Origin: an uncultured Collinsella sp.
Lineage (GTDB): Bacteria; Actinomycetota; Coriobacteriia; Coriobacteriales; Coriobacteriaceae
Assembly: GCA_902491415.1 (NCBI GenBank)
Contig: CABUHP010000106.1
Location: 1-6,321, forward strand
Length of the DNA: 6,321 nucleotides
Reading direction: 5' to 3'
Shown piece by piece: positions 6,229 to 6,321 of this stretch (positions within the stretch are counted from its first letter, which is position 1; the number at the start of each line of letters is the position of its first letter). A model generated the notes under the pieces. The model saw nothing but the letters and a program-made list of their open reading frames with translations, was not told where the DNA came from and did not search any database. The position numbers and the translations under genes were made by a program.

Positions 6229-6321
6229 TTCACGCAGTTCGGCAGGCGGCATGAAATGTCACCCTCAGCGGTGAAATAGAACATTACCGCAGATAAATGC
6301 CATATTTGATAAAACGCGTTA

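Larger units (their letters stand above)
6144..6321 (-). other. Leader region upstream of the operon, promoter not resolved
   Basis: This 178-nt stretch precedes the first gene. Its distal third (about 6270-6321) is clearly more AT-rich than the genes, as expected near a promoter. I could not find a -35/-10 pair with proper spacing that I would defend. It contains the two inverted repeats listed separately and an imperfect TCACC-N6-GGTGA dyad at about 6256-6271. One minus-strand frame stays open from the window edge (6320) to a TAA at 6224-6222. Its last 20 codons begin with an ATG at 6284 but lack a ribosome site, so I do not call it a gene. Confidence 0.5.

Noticed and set aside
6208..6235. 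A Rex or DtxR/IdeR operator in the leader
   Set aside because: A Rex-like TTGTTA half-site is present, but its partner TTCAC is off by one base and incomplete. DtxR/IdeR half-sites run TTAGG then CCTAA, the reverse of the order seen here.
6144..6321. A riboswitch, T-box or tRNA in the leader
   Set aside because: I saw no conserved T-box sequence, no tRNA arms and no recognisable riboswitch core. The two inverted repeats are too simple to support such a call.
1..6321. Mobile elements, CRISPR arrays or phage genes
   Set aside because: No transposase, integrase, spaced repeats or terminal repeats were seen. The genes form one compact, compositionally uniform operon.

Overview
The window looks like part of a high-GC, strictly anaerobic bacterial chromosome. 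The [FeFe] hydrogenase, the NAD(P)H-type flavoprotein partner, the GC-rich third codon positions and the Tat-type lipoprotein signal fit a gut Coriobacteriia member, most likely Collinsella or a relative. That assignment rests on general resemblance and was not tested by a search.

Layout: all four well-supported genes lie on the minus strand and read from right to left. In order of transcription they are: (1) 6143-4311, a 610-residue flavoprotein joining a NuoF-type [4Fe-4S] segment to a complete GltD-like (glutamate synthase small-subunit-like) module; (2) 4317-2506, a CpI-like multidomain [FeFe] hydrogenase (HydA) with every cluster ligand present; (3) 2503-1445, a NitT/TauT-type ABC substrate-binding lipoprotein with a twin-arginine signal; (4) 1441-65, a single-chain ABC transporter with the permease fused to a shortened ATPase. 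The right end (6144-6321) is a more AT-rich leader with two inverted repeats. The left end (1-64) is non-coding and shows no convincing terminator.

The junctions are very tight: a 7-nt overlap between genes 1 and 2, 2 nt between genes 2 and 3, and 3 nt between genes 3 and 4. Each start has a plausible Shine-Dalgarno sequence, placed inside the preceding gene for genes 2-4. This looks like one translationally coupled operon.

Functional reading: the flavoprotein and HydA probably form a soluble cytoplasmic complex exchanging electrons between NAD(P)H and H2, possibly with ferredoxin as a third partner. No NuoE-like subunit, complete NuoF or glutamate synthase large subunit is present, so this is not a classical HydABC bifurcating complex. 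The surprising part is the complete importer for a small solute locked into the same transcript. Its substrate cannot be read from the sequence. The hydrogenase-importer coupling is the most interesting feature of the window.
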